A stretch of 64,000 nt of DNA from Diabrotica undecimpunctata (taxonomy: Eukaryota > Arthropoda > Insecta > Coleoptera > Chrysomelidae). Within the stretch, counting starts at the first letter, position 1. Each line of letters starts with the position of its first letter. A program made the translations under genes and the position numbers. Location: positions 80,080,263-80,144,262 of the forward strand of contig NC_092803.1 of assembly GCF_040954645.1 (NCBI RefSeq), in the 5' to 3' direction. The notes below the pieces were generated by a model. That model ran no database searches. It was not told the DNA's origin and saw only the letters and a program-made list of their open reading frames with translations. This document shows, one piece after another, positions 24,421 through 36,119 of this stretch.

Positions 24421-25981
24421 TAGGGAAATTTTCATTTTGGTGTTTGGTTAGATCAAAAGCCTTTTATAATCATTGAAGCAAGTGTAGAGATTTTTTTACG
24501 TTCAAATATCTCTTAACAATTAATTTTATTACCAGAATTAAAAATCTTATTTCTGTACGCTTATGAAAACTAACTGTATTAATTTTGCGTGTCCATTTCG
24601 TCACGGTAGTCGTGATTTTTTTTTCATTCGAAAAGTTTTAAACCTATTATGCTTGCTTTAATGAGAATTAACCGCAATTTCAGTTCAAAATACGTTTCTT
24701 TTTACATTTTTTCCACGAATAGCTTATTCGGTGTCATTTTTAAGCTAAATGCATTTTTTAAGTCTGGCTTTAATTCTTTAAGAGATACATTTTCCGATTC
24801 CTACACTTCGTTTTTTTTTAATCCATTAAATACTATTCTTCAACACTTTGGTAAAATCACTACATATCCTGCTTTAAGTTTTATCTTAGTCATTATCATC
24901 TCTAATAATAGCCTAAATTTCCTGAAAAATAGAACGTGCATAATTATCTATTAGCCATTAATAAATCACCGAAAATGCTAAAACGCATTGTTATAATAAT
25001 TTCTTTATAATTTTACAAAATATCAAAATATTGGTCACATAATCTTGAATACCACTGTACACTCTGAACGCCTGTTTATTTAATCCACCTGTACTCCACT
25101 TAAGTGTCTCGAAAAGAATTTCAAGGTGCGATTAATAAAAGACGGAAAACGGTAGAAAAACGGTACCGGACAAGTTTGAGGTCAACACGTAGTCTTGATG
25201 GTACCGCAGTGGCTCCCAACTATTATAAAGACGGTACCGTTTTGTTATGTAATGAGTCGACTTGACAAACTGCTTTACCGATGACATTATAACGTTATAC
25301 AAGTGGCTGGTAGCTTGGAGGTACTTAGTACTATCAAGAACGTTAAAAATCTGGTGTTTAATTCATTAGTTGTTAAGAGTGTCGTTTGTTTTACAGAGAC
25401 TGTTAGAAATGTGTAGGAGGTGTTACTACCGTACCGTTAAGAACATATATTATGTAGCAATAAAATTACTCAATAAGGTTAACCCAATTCACGACATTCT
25501 AAAATTATTGCTCAAATTTATGTAAACTTCAAAATAAAATTTAGTATATTAAAAAAGCGTAAAAAACAATAAATTATAAAAGACACTATTAAAAAAGAGC
25601 ATTAAAAGTAATAGAAGTACTACGAATACTACCAGGTATAAGTAATAGCTGGATCTACACCAAAATTTTTAGCAAATTGGCGGACTTTTTTATACAGAAA
25701 ATACAATACGAAGTTAATATTAAGTTGCTTCCTTCTGAATGTAAATATCAATAAAATCTCCCACAAGACCACTTTTTTATATAAGAATAGTAATATTATA
25801 TAAAATGAACTAGTCGAGAATTCAGTTTTAACTTAAAAGTAATTGTAATTTATTTATTCCTTATGTCAAGAACCTTTAAATATACATATTTGTCTTCTAT
25901 TCAAAAATAATAGCGTCAAAATAATTGCCAAAGTTAAATTACATATTTAATCTCCGTGAATTTTTGTAATTTAAGAACCCC
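24421..25981. other. No gene recognised
   Basis: A 101-codon AT-rich frame at 24649-24954 has no recognisable motif. A less AT-rich patch at 25110-25440 holds several GGTACCG words but no gene. Confidence 0.4.
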
Positions 25982-26099
25982 TTAAGGTACACATTAATTT
26001 TGAAGTTATGATCAAAAAATGACCAAAAAACTTTTTTTAGTGAAAATGTTTTGTTTTCTTTCTTTAACTTAATTAGAATGTCTGCCAACTAAGGAGATA

Positions 26100-26960
26100 A
26101 ATAAAAATTATCTGTTGCTAGACAATAACCCATACCTAACAGTGGTTTTCTTAGGGAGAGTACCACTTGTCAAGACTTAGGTAAATCTTTGTATTCTTCA
26201 CTTACTTTTATATCTTTCTCTGTATATATTATGCTAGAGTATAAATATCTAGATTTTGACCCGCAAGGACAAAGTTTTATGCAAAGTCAAGCCCTCTTCA
26301 TTGGGATATATTGCAACCAACCAAGACGTCCTTTATACAACATAAGACTTTCATCGACACTGATGTCCCTCTCTGGAATATATAAAGAGCTGCATTTATT
26401 ATTTATATTGTCGAAAACAGGCCATATTTTCTTTAGTTTGGGCTGTGGATGAGTTTCAGGATTGTACTCTTCATTGTTGCTAAAATGCAAATTCTTTTGG
26501 ATATCATATCTCCTGTAAGCGAGCAACTTCGAGAAGATCGGAGTTTCAAAGACTTCTGAAGCCGTTCAGTACATTCTTTCCTCTGGTTTCCTGACAATTT
26601 CTTAAAGTATTTTCATTGCCAGAAACACGTGCACTTCTTCAACATTAACTGGCGGCCATGATGCTGATGCTTGCTGTTGTTGAACTAATCTATTGGTTTC
26701 TGTTACAATTTGATTGACGAGAACATCATCACAAACAGTTGATAATATGAGCAAACGTCAAATTCATCTGCCAAAGCAAAAGTGCATCCAGGAGCACCAA
26801 TAAAGGGAAATCTTGGTGGAGCAAAGGCTGGCTGATTTGTACTAATAGGATACCAATTTCTAGCTAAATCCAAAGAGGTGTCAACATCACTTTCCTGTGA
26901 ATCAGCTTCAATTTCGGTATTACTCTCTTCGAAACCACTTATAGATTTGCATATGCTGAT
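26100..26960 (-). pseudogene. piggyBac-type transposase relic
   Basis: Reading the minus strand with frame changes gives FAPPRFPFIGAPG near 26800, then LAYRRYDIQKNLHFSNNEEY, KLKKIWPVFDNINNK, RDISVDESLMLYKGRLGWLQ and YIPMKRA in one 79-codon frame (26287-26526). GYCLATDN appears near 26125, followed by LADILIK. These correspond in order to the N-terminal part, the first catalytic aspartate (SVDE) and the second (TDN) of piggyBac (PGBD-like) transposases. Stops and frameshifts separate the blocks, and the third aspartate and cysteine-rich tail are not recognised. Confidence 0.8.
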
Positions 26961-27325
26961 TCACTGTCACTCATTTCCAAGCAGTTTTACTGAAATAAAA
27001 ACAAAATATATTACAATAAAGAAAAATTCTGATTTATAATTCAATATGGTATTTTAGATGAATTATAATGAAATTTAGAAAATAAAAAATATACACATTA
27101 CTATAACCTACCGATTATTATATGCAAAATTTACTTACTAAACAATATAATAATATGACGAAAATAAGGCACAAATTAGTTCAAACGCAAAAACACAATA
27201 AATATCGACGTCAGACGACTTAACACCGGCAAGACAGAAGGCTTGTATAAAAACAAAAGTTCGACAATAATATCGGTAATCAATGATGACGATTGCAAAT
27301 TGCAACTTATGAGATAATAGATAAA

Positions 27326-27362
27326 ATTTATATAGATATTTATATAGATATTTATATAGATG
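27326..27362. repeat. Short tandem repeat, 12-bp unit x3
   Basis: Three copies of ATTTATATAGAT, followed by degenerate GATAGATAAGATTTAT. Confidence 0.85.
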
Positions 27363-27588
27363 ATAGATAAGATTTATATTTTAAAGTAACTTAATACTGA
27401 CTGCGTCATCTATTTTATAATAGAAAAATAATTTAGATATATGCTTACACATGTCTCTTTATACTATCCGCTTCGCAAGGGCTTGAAAAATTTGATGGGT
27501 AAAATTTAACCGGTGCAAATGTCCCAGACGAGCGCATACAAAACTACCAGTAAGCCGCGCCCGTGTCTGAGACGGGCACGTACGTTAA

Positions 27589-28354
27589 GAGGTTAAGAAG
27601 TCCTAAACGCAGTATAGTCCTATTTGACAAGACAACGAGTAATCACCTGCTTTCTTTTATTGGTAATTCGATTCACTTTCGAGAACTAATATGTGGCCAG
27701 TCGTTTCTGGCCATACTTATTTAATATTTTGGCATTCATAATATTAATTTTCAAATTATGACACCAACAACACAAACACATCAGACTAGCTTTGCTTCAT
27801 TACTTTAGTTATTCTAAAAAAAAATAACCTATTTTTCACGTATTTCCAACCAGCGTATATGAGTCTTTCGGCCGTAGTAGATAATCTTCTAAACAATTAT
27901 CCGACTATTTCTGTTAGAAATCAAAGATTACCTATTCACAGACTTATTACACCTACAAAGACGCAATCACTTAAAAATGAACTTGGATTGCAACTTGCTT
28001 CCCCTATCAGTTTTATTCGATGTAGTTAACCAGAAGACAAAGATCATAACTTCACCACCAACAGTAATTATTTTCTTGAAGACCTTACATAAATATACCA
28101 AACTCTATTTGATAGATCGCTTAAAAATCGCATTACAAGAATAACAAAACAGCTAAAACTCACAAAAAAATTCCATAGACTCTGACGAACTTGACAGCCT
28201 TACGTATAATATTTCATATGACTCTAAGTACAATAATATTGATCTCTTTTAAAAATCAACGTCATTAGTACAACGTATAATCCTTTCTACTAACTAAATT
28301 AGTTTCTAAATTTACTAGTTTACAACGGAACTGCGACGAATATTATCCGCGCCT
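27589..28354. other. No gene recognised
   Basis: Could include the ORF1 or 5' part of the following LINE, but no motif supports it. Confidence 0.35.
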
Positions 28355-29345
28355 TGAACACTTAAAATTCTTACATCTATTTACCATCCAGATTTGCTTT
28401 GTCTACAAGCGAGTAATTTTAGTACTAATATTACTCAGCCTAAATCTTTTGAAGTCTACCACTGTACTATGACGAACTGCTGCAGAGCTAGTGGAAATGC
28501 ATCAATATTTGCTTCCAGTGAAATTTTCTTGTCAATGTTACCTTTGTCAATGAATCTGGGAGCAATTGCCATAACTATATACTGCTCTAATAAGCTTACC
28601 ATCTCCTGCATATATAATTATATTCCCCTTAAATATCCGCGAAAAGAAGAAGAGCTCCTAGACCTTATATTTTAACTTTACAGTCGTTTATACGTACAGG
28701 AGACTTCAACGCACATACCAGTATGTGGTGCTCTCAATCAACATTTGGATGCGGAGCAGTAGTTAAAAATATCCCTAACTGCACAAACTTATGTCTTCTT
28801 AACAGAGAATCTAATACTCACTTTAACTTTTCCTCTATCTGCCTCTGCCAAAAGCTGTTGGCCAGAGTATTCAAAAGCCGTTGACTCTTTCTTGTTAGCT
28901 TATGGTCATCTAATAACAAATGATATTAATTACTTGATAACGTCGATATCAGACACCATTCTCTCAGCTGCACATAATATAAAGCGGTTCCTTGATGGAA
29001 CTCTTCTTGTGTAGAGGCGATTCGTCTATCCAAAAGAGTTTCAAATAAGTAGCAAAAAAACCAGAAGGCTTGAAAATGTAATAAATTACAATAAATTTAA
29101 AGCCAAAGCCAAACACGTAGTAAAAAAAGCAAAAAATTATCCTAGCAGGATTACGTATCATCCATTAACAAAAATTCTGATCCTAGCCAACGTTGAAAAA
29201 AAATACTACAAATTCAAGGTCTTAAAACTAACAATAAAATTACATGTTTAATTTCAAATGGTATAGAGATTACTTCACATGAACTTATTCCTAACACCTT
29301 TGGAGATGGAAAAGCTGATATATACTTTTAGCTCGTTTACTGGAT
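28355..29345 (+). pseudogene. Jockey-like LINE ORF2: endonuclease and linker, decayed
   Basis: The first part (to 28675) reads ILTSIYHPDLLCLQASNF, GNASIFASSEIF, GAIAITIYCSNKLTISCIYN and YIPLKYPRKEEELL. After a frame change come IRTGDFNAHTSMWCS and NCTNLCLLNRESNTHFNFSS. This is the apurinic-type endonuclease of Jockey or I-like LINEs, with the Q/E-N and GDFNAH blocks; the catalytic glutamate after LCLQ reads A. Farther on, ISNGIEITSHELIPNTF matches the region before the RT. The RT itself is absent. Confidence 0.75.
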
Positions 29346-30004
29346 CGTATTAAGGTTGAATCATTGATGTTGGTGACACATGTTCCACATTTAGACGAGT
29401 TGTTTGACGGAAACGTGGAAGTATATGAAATAATAAATGTATTGACATATTGAAAATACCAAAAATTATATAAAGAAACATAAGTACACATGCCAAAATG
29501 CAAGAACAATATGGTAAACGGAAACAATACACCTAATCAATAAAGATGATCAATTTATAATAATAGAAAGCAAACCTCCCAAAATACTTTTTAACATCAA
29601 AGATATTCGAAGAAAGGAAATTTATGCATTCTTTTAATAACTTATTGGGATCACAGACAAAAGGACAAGTTGTCTTTTTCTTATGAACCTTACGATTGGT
29701 AATTTTAACAGATCTGTGTCCGTTGTTTTATCCTTTATGCTATAAAGTTTATTAGTTTTATGATAAGAAACCTGCAAAAAAGGCATAACAGCAAGTTGTG
29801 AAAACGAAAACTTTTATTTTTTAGCAGTTGCGAAAACTAAGGAAAATTTGATTTTCAGAACCCGGCTTAACTCTATGCCTACATTTTCTTTTTGCTTATC
29901 TCATTTAACATTTTCAGTACACAAAAAGGCATAAGGAACCAAATCGTGCTTGAACTTCGTATTAAAATCCAACGGTCTAACTTGATTTAAAATGGAAGAC
30001 TTTA
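29346..30004. other. No gene recognised
   Basis: Two AAAAGGCATAA words (29778, 29935) are the only visible internal similarity. Confidence 0.4.
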
Positions 30005-33000
30005 GGGGACGATGTTCAACAGTGAACCACTTTTCTTTGAAAGCTCAAAAAATACGTAAAATTAAAATTTAAAATATATTTTTTACGTTTAAACTACAGA
30101 ATAGAGTTTCTTAATTATTGTTTTAAAGTGTATTTTTAATTTTAACAATTTATGTAATAGATATTAGTCTTTGTTTGTTAAATGTCATTTTGATTAACTG
30201 TGAACCGGGGGTGGTCCACAATGAACCATGAACAATTTTACAGTGAATCATTTAATTTATTAGTGAACCAACAATGCAATAATCAAAAACAAGTGGGAAA
30301 AAGTATACGATTTTTATTTAGTTAATGTTTTATTACAAAAATGGTGCTTATTAAACAAACAAATGTAGTTCTGCTGAGATAATTTAAAATAATACACGCA
30401 TTAAAAAAATAAAAAGATCGAACATCAAAAATTTTAAAAACTTAGTAGCTTATATTAGACATAAAGCATATAGAGTTAAAAACTTAATGAATGTTCAGCA
30501 AGGACAAATAATCAACCTTGAACAAAAACGTCTCTTGTCTACTTTTAGATCCAAGCACTTTTGGATGTTTAACAATATACTTAATATCTGAAATTCTTAC
30601 ATTTGCTAGATCGGGTTCAATAGGAAATGTAAACTTTTGTTTTTTTCTTTCTTTTAATCTTAAAAATGATACGAATCAGTCATCATTATCATCAATATCT
30701 TGTAAAATTTTTGTTACGTAATAAACAGACAGGTTTTTTTTGTAGTAAAGTGTACCAAGACAAAATCATCTTCTTTAGGATTCGTGAACGAGGAGCAAAG
30801 TTTTCATCCAAAATTTCTAAGTCTTCATCATCACTTGGTTTTTCGCAACAGTCATCATCACAAGAGCTATCAGAAATAAATTCTTCAGATTCGTTTGTGT
30901 CTGAATCAGATTTTCTTTTACGCTTATTGGGTTTTATCAATGCAGCTTTGGTTTTGTATTAACAGAATCTGCAAAAACCTGTCTTTTTGCAGTTTCTTTT
31001 TTAGCGTTTTCGTTAGCCCGTTCTAAAGCTATTGCATCCTTTTCCCGTGTATCTGTTGCTATGACGCCTTTTCTAATATTTCTACGTTTTCTCTTTTCAT
31101 CATGAGGACCTACTTTTAAAGGTGGTTAAAATATTTCTGGTGTTATTAATACTTTGGTGGTGGACTGGGAAGGTCAATAGATTTCTCTGTCTCTGCAACA
31201 TTATCCGCGATTTTACTTTGGCCCGCTTGGTTTTTTTCGTTACATTGTGGCGTTTCAGTTGTTTCAGAGGTTGGCTCATCTGTTGTATTGTTGGGTTCAG
31301 GATGATCCGTAACACTGCTTGGCAAAAAATCTTCGTCGCTAAATGTGTTGTTGTTAAATGGAAAAATTCCACACTTGGAGAAGGCAGCGGCTATATTCAG
31401 TGGTGTCATAGCTCTGGGATAAGCATGGCCAACACACGCAGCCACTTGATAAATGGTGACAGGCTTCCCTGAGTTACGAAGCATACAGGATTCTAAAGCG
31501 GCATAATAATACGTCTTCAACGGGCTTAGCAGTCCAACATCTAATGCCTGCAATTTAGCTGAAGTATGCGGAGGCAGTGTGAGAATTGTTACTCCAGAAT
31601 TTTTTGCCAAATCCAAGGCCTCTATGGAGAGATGCGATTCTTGATTATCCATGATGAGTAATGACGGATTTTCAGGAGTTCAATTGGTATGATGGAGAAA
31701 TTGTTGTATTACGTCAACAAACAGATTCCTATTCATCCAACCAGATGGAGCCGCCAATCCTAATGTCCCAGGGGAAGCTCCGTGCAACATCAGGTCTCTA
31801 TAATTCTTTCTGGGAAAAACAATGGCAGGAGGTTTTGCATGCCCTGTTGCGCTTACCATGTAACAGTTCCCTTTTCACCGCTAGTAACTTTTCCGACATT
31901 CGACAAACCAGTTGGGGCAATTACCTTTTGGGGTTTCTGAACAGTTGATGTTCCCGTTTCGTTCAAATTATAAACGTGTGTACCATCAGCAAATTTGTCA
32001 TTTCTGTTAAGAACATTTGATAAATTATCAAAAAAGGTTTTCACATTTTCTCGGTTAAAGGACGTTGATTTTGCAAGACTGCGGGGTTCTGGCTTTCTCA
32101 ACGAGATATCTGGATGTCGATTTCTAAAACATCTAAGCCATTCTACACCAGCTATGGAATTCCTTTCCCAGGAATCTGGCATTTTAATGTTGTTTAACCC
32201 CGCCATTTCATAAGCAACTTACCTGCAGTCTTTTGTAGTGAGTTTGTAGAATTTACGGAATTCGTAGAAGTATCCAATTAATACATTTTCTTGTTCTAAA
32301 GAAAAATCCCGATTTACTTCGTAGTTGGGAACCAAAGAAATGTTGCCTTAATTTTCTCTTTTTTTACATAGCTGCGAAGTGTAGGATAAGGAATTTCGGC
32401 TTCTTTAGCCGCCTTTCGTATACTCATGACTTTTTCTACTGCACCTTCAGCCTTTCTCATATTTTCCTGTGTAGTTGCTTCAATTTTTCTTTCCTTAGTT
32501 TTATTTCGCGGCATTCTAGAATATAAAAACGTAAAATTGTCATTCTAGAACGTGTTTAGTTCGAGTCGAATAAATAAAAACAATAAACATAAATGTACTT
32601 TTTAAGTAAAGTTAACTTAGTTCACATTTTTTTAAAGAAACACTCACAAAAAAGTATTTGGTCCACAGTGAACCGGTTCACTGTGAAACAGGGTAGATTG
32701 ATTCACTGTGTACCATCCTGTACATTATTATATTTTAGGTTAGAAAAAAGCTTAACACACTTGCAACTTTTTTACATAAGTATGGCCAAATACCTAAAGA
32801 AAATATGTAAAAGGATTGCTCTTAATATAATCAACGCAAGGACTTTAAAAATCGTAATACTTACTTTAAATATGTAAGTTTTTCCCTCTAAAAACAACAA
32901 ATTGGCTCGCACCTCCTATAAACTTTTCAGCACGTGCCGGCTAACTGACCGGATGAATTTGTAAGTCAACTGTGGTTAATATTCATAGGACGCAAGTTAC

Positions 33001-33072
33001 TGGCGTTGCCAGATTTCCTAATATTTGGGTGGTTCATTGTACCCCACTGGTTCACTGTTTAACATCTTACCC
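30005..33072 (-). mobile_element. Tigger/pogo-type DNA transposon, about 3.07 kb
   Basis: The left end GGGGACGATGTTCAACAGTG (from 30005) and the reverse complement of the right end (GGGTAAGATGTTAAACAGTG, ending 33072) match at 16 of 20 places, and each is bordered by TA, the pogo-class target. CAGTGAACC-type words recur near both ends (30019, 30199, 30240, 30263; 32664, 32672, 33050) in both orientations, as expected for transposase-binding sites. A long minus-strand transposase relic fills the middle. Confidence 0.8.
30484..32514 (-). pseudogene. Tigger/pogo (jerky-like) transposase, near full length but broken
   Basis: It starts at ATG 32514 with MPRNKTKERK and a psq-type helix-turn-helix (SIRKAAKEAEIPYPTLRSYV). 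Then comes a DNA-binding middle (MPDSWERNSIAGVEWLRCF), the DDE domain (HVYNLNETGTSTVQKP; SLLIMDNQESHLS; KLQALDVGLLSPLK), an acidic Ser/Asp tail and a closing block that ends at a stop near 30484. The first catalytic Asp, expected in N-x-D-E-T-G, is Asn; the other two are present. Other lesions are frame breaks near 32330 and 31856, stops near 32222 and 31685, and a frame change near 30770. Confidence 0.9.
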
Positions 33073-34138
33073 TACTAATTTATTTGTAAAACTGTAAATA
33101 GAAAAATTAGAAAAAGTTTTTGAAATACTTAGCTGGCGAACACAAACATGCAAATTCCGTTTTATTATTCTTTTTATCCATACCTATAATAAACACTTGT
33201 TGCATATTAAATAACAAAATTCTGTAGAGCGGCTTAATTTGTTCTTACTTATCTATTATATAAAAATATCCGTTTACGTTTATGCTCGTCTGTTTGGAAC
33301 GATGTCGTTAAATAATTAATCTTTATTACCAACCTTAAATAACTAATCGATTAACAGCTTTCGTACTCTCGCAAATCGAATTGGTAACATTCTTACGCTA
33401 ACCATTTCATGTACCGATGCTGCCGGCCAATATTTTAATTAAAGAATCATCGAAACATTAAAAATAACTGTTTTCTTTAAGAGTTCTGTAAATTTATATT
33501 ATTGAGAACCATATCGTCCATTGTTAACGTGTATACAAAGAAACGGTACATTTTGATTGCTGGACTGTAAAAACAGCTGTGAAGAAGTATGACAAATTGG
33601 GAATTTTAGATTGCCCGACTTGTAGAAACAAGTTCTGTTATATTAGTGTAATTGGATCAGACGCTGAAAATTGATAGCAATACGTTTTACTTGTGACAGC
33701 CATAATTAAACCTCAGTTAGTTTAGTTAGTTAAGAGCCAGCAATTTAAATAGTAAAGTTAAAGATTAATAAAATAACGATATTAATGACAAAAAAAATTT
33801 CTGGCCTTCCAGTTTTTATCGCAATATATTTTCATTGCACTTTATATAAATTGTTTAATACATACAGGACGACCAAACAAAAACGAAACAGAGCCGTTAT
33901 TAGGAACTGTGTCAATATAGAAAAACGTAAAGTAAATTTTTGACAATCTTGTTTAGAGGGGACACCGGTATTTTCGACTCAGATTTCACCCCAAAAGCTT
34001 TTAAATATATTATGCATCGAGTAAAATTTCATTTTAAAACCTTAAAATTAACTTTATAACCTTTAAATTTTTAAATTCCCGGTTTAAGAGATTATTTACT
34101 ACTTATAGTAGTAAGTAATACTAAAAATGTGAAAAAAA

Positions 34139-34141
<3 letters not shown>
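33073..34141. other. No gene recognised
   Basis: AT-rich flank between the Tigger element and the TA-palindrome array. Confidence 0.4.
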
Positions 34142-34180
<39 letters not shown>

Positions 34181-34278
34181 TGTTTTGAGGTTTCCGCGGG
34201 AGCTATATGTGCTGTCACTATTTTTCCGGGTTTGACTCCGCGTTGTAAAATGCTGGTTTTCTTGAAAACCATTGTTTT

Positions 34279-34318
34279 GGCGACGTTTCGGCAAGGTCTC
34301 ACTTGCCATTCTCAAGCC
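34279..34318 (-). ncRNA. Hammerhead-ribozyme-like motif, left arm of P2
   Basis: Mirror of 34410-34449: core boxes on the minus strand at 34309-34315 and 34282-34289. Confidence 0.6.
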
Positions 34319-34409
34319 TGGTGGAACTACTTCTCGTCGTTACTACTTAGACCGTCGTTACTCGATTAGACCAGTACTAATCGAGTAACGACGAGAAGTA
34401 GTTCCACCA

Positions 34410-34449
34410 GGCTTGAGAATGGCAAGTGAGACCTTGCCGAAACGTCGCC
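34410..34449 (+). ncRNA. Hammerhead-ribozyme-like motif, right arm of P2
   Basis: TTGAGAA (34413-34419) stands for CUGANGA with C3 to U and G8 to A, which keeps the 3-8 pair. Helix II is GGCAAG with CTTGCC, loop TGAGAC. GAAACGTC (34439-34446) follows, with self-complementary ACGU. GGC before and GCC after the core pair as helix I. An extra T lies between A9 and helix II, as in P1. Confidence 0.65.
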
Positions 34450-34514
34450 AAAACAATGGTTTTCAAGAAAACCAGCATTTTACAACGCGGAGTCAAACCC
34501 GGAAAATAGTGACA

Positions 34515-34579
<65 letters not shown>

Positions 34580-34585
<6 letters not shown>

Positions 34586-34878
34586 CAAAACATACTGGAT
34601 ATTATTGACTGTCGATATAAACAAACAACACAGTTTATTAGGGCTGCAGTCAGTAGGTTTGGCCGGGATGTTATAGAAACACTCTTTTGACCTTTGGTCG
34701 AGCTTTCAGAATTCTTTTATTCCTTCTTCAAGACACTGTAATTAGAAGAAAATAAATAAATATTTACACTTTCTTCTAATTACAGTGTCTTGAAGAAGGA
34801 ATAAAAGAATTCCGAAAGAGTGTTTCTATAACATCCCGGCCAAACCTACTGACTGCTGCCCTAATAAACTGTGTTGTT

Positions 34879-34938
<60 letters not shown>
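34580..34938. mobile_element. TA-bounded palindrome carrying a hammerhead motif (P3)
   Basis: Left arm about 34621-34750 and right arm about 34770-34880 are inverted copies; the right arm lacks about 18 bases present at 34688-34705 of the left. The TA run before it (34517-34579) is shared with P2, and another follows (34881-34938). It lies head to tail with P2 in a TA-palindrome-TA-palindrome-TA array. No protein is encoded. Confidence 0.72.
34696..34736 (-). ncRNA. Hammerhead-ribozyme-like motif, left arm of P3
   Basis: On the minus strand: helix I GTC, core TTGAAGA (34725-34731), one extra A, helix II GGAAT with ATTCT, GAAAGCTC (34700-34707) with self-complementary AGCU and C17, then GAC closing helix I. 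The counterpart in the right arm has lost helix III and the cleavage site through the 18-base deletion. Confidence 0.58.
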
Positions 34939-34939
<1 letters not shown>

Positions 34940-34943
<4 letters not shown>

Positions 34944-35640
34944 TTCTCTTCTTGTGGTGCCTATTTATCTCAACTGAGTGGTCCCATTGGTCGTTTATGG
35001 TGGTTCCTAAATAGTAGTAACGGGTCACTTGGAGTATTTCTTGCTGATCTACCAGTAATTGACTAGGTGGAATATGCTTCTTACTCATGATTATGTACTT
35101 TGTTTTCTTGATGTTAAAATCAAGCCCGTATTCTTGACTGATTCTTCACAATTGCGTTACTAGTGTCTGTAAACCTTCTAAACTGTCTGCAAAGAGGATG
35201 GTGTAGTCTACATATCCGATGTGATTCAGGCGCTCACCGTTTATGAGACTACCCTCTTCGATATGCTCTAAGGCCTGGCTCAGGACGTGTTCCGAATAGA
35301 AGTTAAATACTAGGGGAGAGAGTATGCAGCCCTGTCGTACTCCTCTCTTTATTGCAACTTCTTCTGCTAGTTGGTCTTTCACCCGAATGGTTGCTGATTG
35401 GTTGTAGTATATGTTCTTGACTTGACTCGAAGGTCTCTGTTATCCAGATCAGTTGCCTTTAGTATATCCATGAGCTTATCGTGCTTGATTCTGTCGAAAG
35501 CTTTCTGGTAGTCGATAAATCATACATTAATATAGCAGTTGACGTCTCTACACTTTTGAAATAATACGTGAACCGCGAACAAGGCGTCTCTTGTACCTAA
35601 CGCATCCCTGAATCCAAACTGCATTCCTGAGATCTGTGAC
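34940..35640 (-). pseudogene. LINE reverse-transcriptase fragment
   Basis: Minus strand from 35640: FGFRDALGTRDALFAVHVLF, FIDYQKAFDRIKHDKLMDIL (motif A), AIKRGVRQGCILSPLVFNFY (motif B), NHIGYVDYTILFADSLEGL (motif C, YVDY where YADD is expected), then VTRYYYLGTTINDQWDHSVE, cut off by the TA run of P3. Several stops and frame changes occur. The second aspartate of motif C is lost. The YLGT-QWDHS block ties it to the 15.6-kb LINE group. Confidence 0.85.
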
Positions 35641-36119
35641 TTTTTATTACATAATATAAAAAAACCCAAAATCAACCGACCTTTGCGATTTTATATTTAA
35701 TGTAACGAGTTCATGCCAGCAGTTCCTATTTTACATTTAAGCTTCGTATATTCTTGTCGGAAATTTAAAAAATCATTGTTTAATACAAACTTAGAACATT
35801 TTGTATTTGGTAGTTCTTTAAAATTATAATTCTATCTTTGTTTACGACAATTTTACTATCAGAACACGTGCTTCTCTTGTTTGCATAATCATTGGACATG
35901 TCATTGTTTGATTTTATCTTTTCTATATGTAATTTGAATGCGAGTGCCCCTAACAATTGATTAAGTTAAACATGGTGCCGGAAGAAAACTATTTATATAT
36001 ACATACAGTGAATGTTAATGAATCATCAAAAATGAACTGAATGCTTAAAAACTTTTTCCTTTATTAATTAAAATATATAGTAAAAAATCTATTGAAACAA
36101 GACCCCCTAGCCACCCTGT
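35641..36119. other. No gene recognised
   Basis: AT-rich spacer between two minus-strand LINE fragments of different lineage. Confidence 0.4.

Larger units (their letters stand above)
25982..27588 (-). mobile_element. Probable piggyBac-type element, decayed
   Basis: TTAA occurs at 25982-25985 and at 27585-27588, bracketing a minus-strand piggyBac transposase relic. The right end continues inward as CGTACGTGCCCGTCTCAGAC; the left end is only weakly similar, so the boundaries are tentative. Confidence 0.5.
34142..34579. mobile_element. TA-bounded palindrome carrying hammerhead motifs (P2)
   Basis: Arms 34211-34344 and 34384-34516 are near-perfect inverted copies (one length difference in a T run) with an irregular centre that repeats the GTCGTTACT word. 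TA runs lie at 34142-34177 and 34517-34579. Each arm has a hammerhead-like core. The sequence is unrelated to P1 apart from the ribozyme layout. The 33 bases between the left TA run and the arm have no partner on the right. Confidence 0.75.

Noticed and set aside
24649..24954. 101-codon frame rich in Phe, Leu and Ser
   Set aside because: The composition is that expected of AT-rich DNA, with no domain or start context.
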